A stretch of 32,663 nucleotides of DNA from an uncultured Peptoniphilus sp. GTDB taxonomy: Bacteria > Bacillota > Clostridia > Tissierellales > Peptoniphilaceae. Location of the stretch: the NCBI RefSeq assembly GCF_946222045.1, contig NZ_CAMILN010000021.1, forward strand, positions 1 to 32,663, written 5' to 3'. Positions within the stretch are counted from its first letter, which is position 1; each line of letters starts with the position of its first letter. Of the stretch, positions 31,901 to 32,663 are shown one piece after another. Position numbers and translations under genes: made by a program. The notes under the pieces are model-generated. The model saw nothing but the letters and a program-made list of their open reading frames with translations, did not search any database and was not told the DNA's origin.

Positions 31901-32663
31901 CTAAAATTTTGTTTCTGTGTAAATTCTATTTTTTCCTTCAGCCAAGATATCCCTAACTTCTTTTAACTTTTGTCCTTCCTTGTCGAAGATAAGGATTGAT
32001 GTTATCTTGTCGATGTCCCTGTCAGTAAGTCCGTACCTATTTTTGATTAGGTCGATTTCTTTTTTATCTCTACTTGTAAACTCGTAGGATGTGTCCTCTT
32101 TTCTCTTTAGGATTGTTGGTTTTGCACTAGTTTTATTTAAGAAGTCAGCAATAGAATCTGGACTTAGGGAAGTTTTGATTTTTTCAAGAGGAAGATTATC
32201 TATTTCTTCTTCAGAAATTGTTTTTTTAGTCCTAGTATTTTCTAGTTTAACTTTTGTATTTAAGTCTTCCTTTTTCCAAGAATTATTTTTAAGAGAAGAT
32301 ATTAAATCAGAATATTTTTCATTAGTAATTTTTAAATTTTCTTTTTCTGTTTTAATTTCTTTTGGCTCAGATTTCTTATTTTCTTTTACTTCATTAGCCT
32401 TAACCTGATCGTCTTTTTTAATATCTTTTCCTAAGTCTTCAGAATTTTCCTTTGAAGCTTGAGCATCTTCTTTAACTTTATCGGCTTCATGAGAAACTTT
32501 TACATCAATATCTTGATTTTCGATCTTGGTTTCTTTTTTACTTTCATTAGATGTAACTTTCTTTTCTTCTTTTACTTCTTCAGCTTTAGCTTGATCTTCT
32601 TTTTTAAGATCTTTTCCTAAGTCTTCAGAATTTTCCTTTGAAGCTTGAGCATCTTCTTTAACT
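31901..32663 (-). CDS. Partial Lys/Glu-rich protein with 62-residue repeats (C-terminal part)
   Basis: The frame is open from the window edge to TAG at 31901-31903, so the N-terminus lies outside; about 253 residues are visible. The start of the visible part is a low-complexity Lys/Glu/Asp region with a 62-residue direct repeat: VKEDAQASKENSEDLGKD begins one unit at the edge and recurs 62 residues later. A less repetitive region follows with NNSWKKEDLNTKVKLENTRT and SLSPDSIADFL, then a C-terminal part (RDKKEIDLIKNRYGLTDRDI, ILAEGKNRIYTETKF). No membrane segment is seen here. I do not recognise the family. A surface or filament-like protein is possible, but no wall anchor is visible. Confidence 0.75.
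   Translation of the reverse strand, partial: VKEDAQASKENSEDLGKDLKKEDQAKAEEVKEEKKVTSNESKKETKIENQDIDVKVSHEADKVKEDAQASKENSEDLGKDIKKDDQVKANEVKENKKSEPKEIKTEKENLKITNEKYSDLISSLKNNSWKKEDLNTKVKLENTRTKKTISEEEIDNLPLEKIKTSLSPDSIADFLNKTSAKPTILKRKEDTSYEFTSRDKKEIDLIKNRYGLTDRDIDKITSILIFDKEGQKLKEVRDILAEGKNRIYTETKF
32381..32477 (-). repeat. Direct repeat copy within the Lys/Glu-rich gene
   Basis: This 97-bp stretch recurs at 32567-32663 with a 186-bp period (62 codons). The part closest to the edge (32430-32477) matches perfectly; the other end has scattered changes. The second copy runs into the window end, so further units may follow. Confidence 0.85.
32567..32663 (-). repeat. Second direct repeat copy, cut by the window end
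   Basis: The partner of 32381-32477, offset 186 bp. The window stops inside this unit. Confidence 0.85.

Noticed and set aside
32091..32408. 105-codon plus-strand ORF
   Set aside because: It is the antisense shadow of the Lys/Glu-rich minus-strand gene, whose open frame reaches the window edge and has a matching terminator.

Overview
The window looks like a low-GC Firmicutes (Clostridia/Tissierellia) chromosome, most likely an anaerobic coccus of the Peptoniphilaceae type (Anaerococcus/Peptoniphilus-like). This rests on the strong A/T bias, purine-rich Shine-Dalgarno sites, some TTG and GTG starts, and two conserved gene strings: glmU-prs-pth-mfd-prsA and whiA-HPr...dnaE-pfkA-pyk. The genus is an inference; no rRNA is present.

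Region 1 (1-11.8 kb) is accessory. It has the right end of an IS3-family element at base 1 and a second copy of that end at 4846. Between and after them are two regulator-led catabolic modules. A PucR-type regulator precedes a DUF917 (S-methyl-thiohydantoin desulfurase-like) enzyme with an NCS1 permease. An Lrp/AsnC regulator precedes an M29/NicX-like metalloenzyme, a second NCS1 permease, a PepD-type dipeptidase and a GATE-domain membrane protein. A decayed acetamidase/formamidase-like gene follows. The likely theme is import and hydrolysis of small cyclic or amide nitrogen compounds and dipeptides for amino-acid fermentation. A frameshifted small membrane-protein gene lies before the PucR gene.

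Region 2 (11.9-14.6 kb, minus strand) is a cysteine operon, cysK-cysE-nfo. Upstream of cysK are a consensus promoter, a 27-codon leader ORF with three consecutive Cys codons, and then an intrinsic terminator that overlaps a possible antiterminator. I read this as a cysteine-responsive ribosome-mediated attenuator. It is the most interesting feature here because leader-peptide attenuation is unusual in Firmicutes.

Region 3 (15.0-30.3 kb, plus strand) is core housekeeping: cell-wall precursor (glmU), PRPP synthesis (prs), translation rescue (pth), transcription-coupled repair (mfd), an exported foldase lipoprotein (prsA), whiA, HPr, replicative polymerase (dnaE) and lower glycolysis (pfkA, pyk).

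Region 4 (30.3-32.66 kb) starts with an array of alternating 18-bp inverted units related to a second array upstream of glmU. After a bidirectional terminator come minus-strand genes: a CmpB-type membrane protein coupled to an HD-domain protein, then the C-terminal part of a Lys/Glu-rich repeat protein cut by the window end. Both window ends lie in repeated sequence, so the window may be a whole assembly contig.
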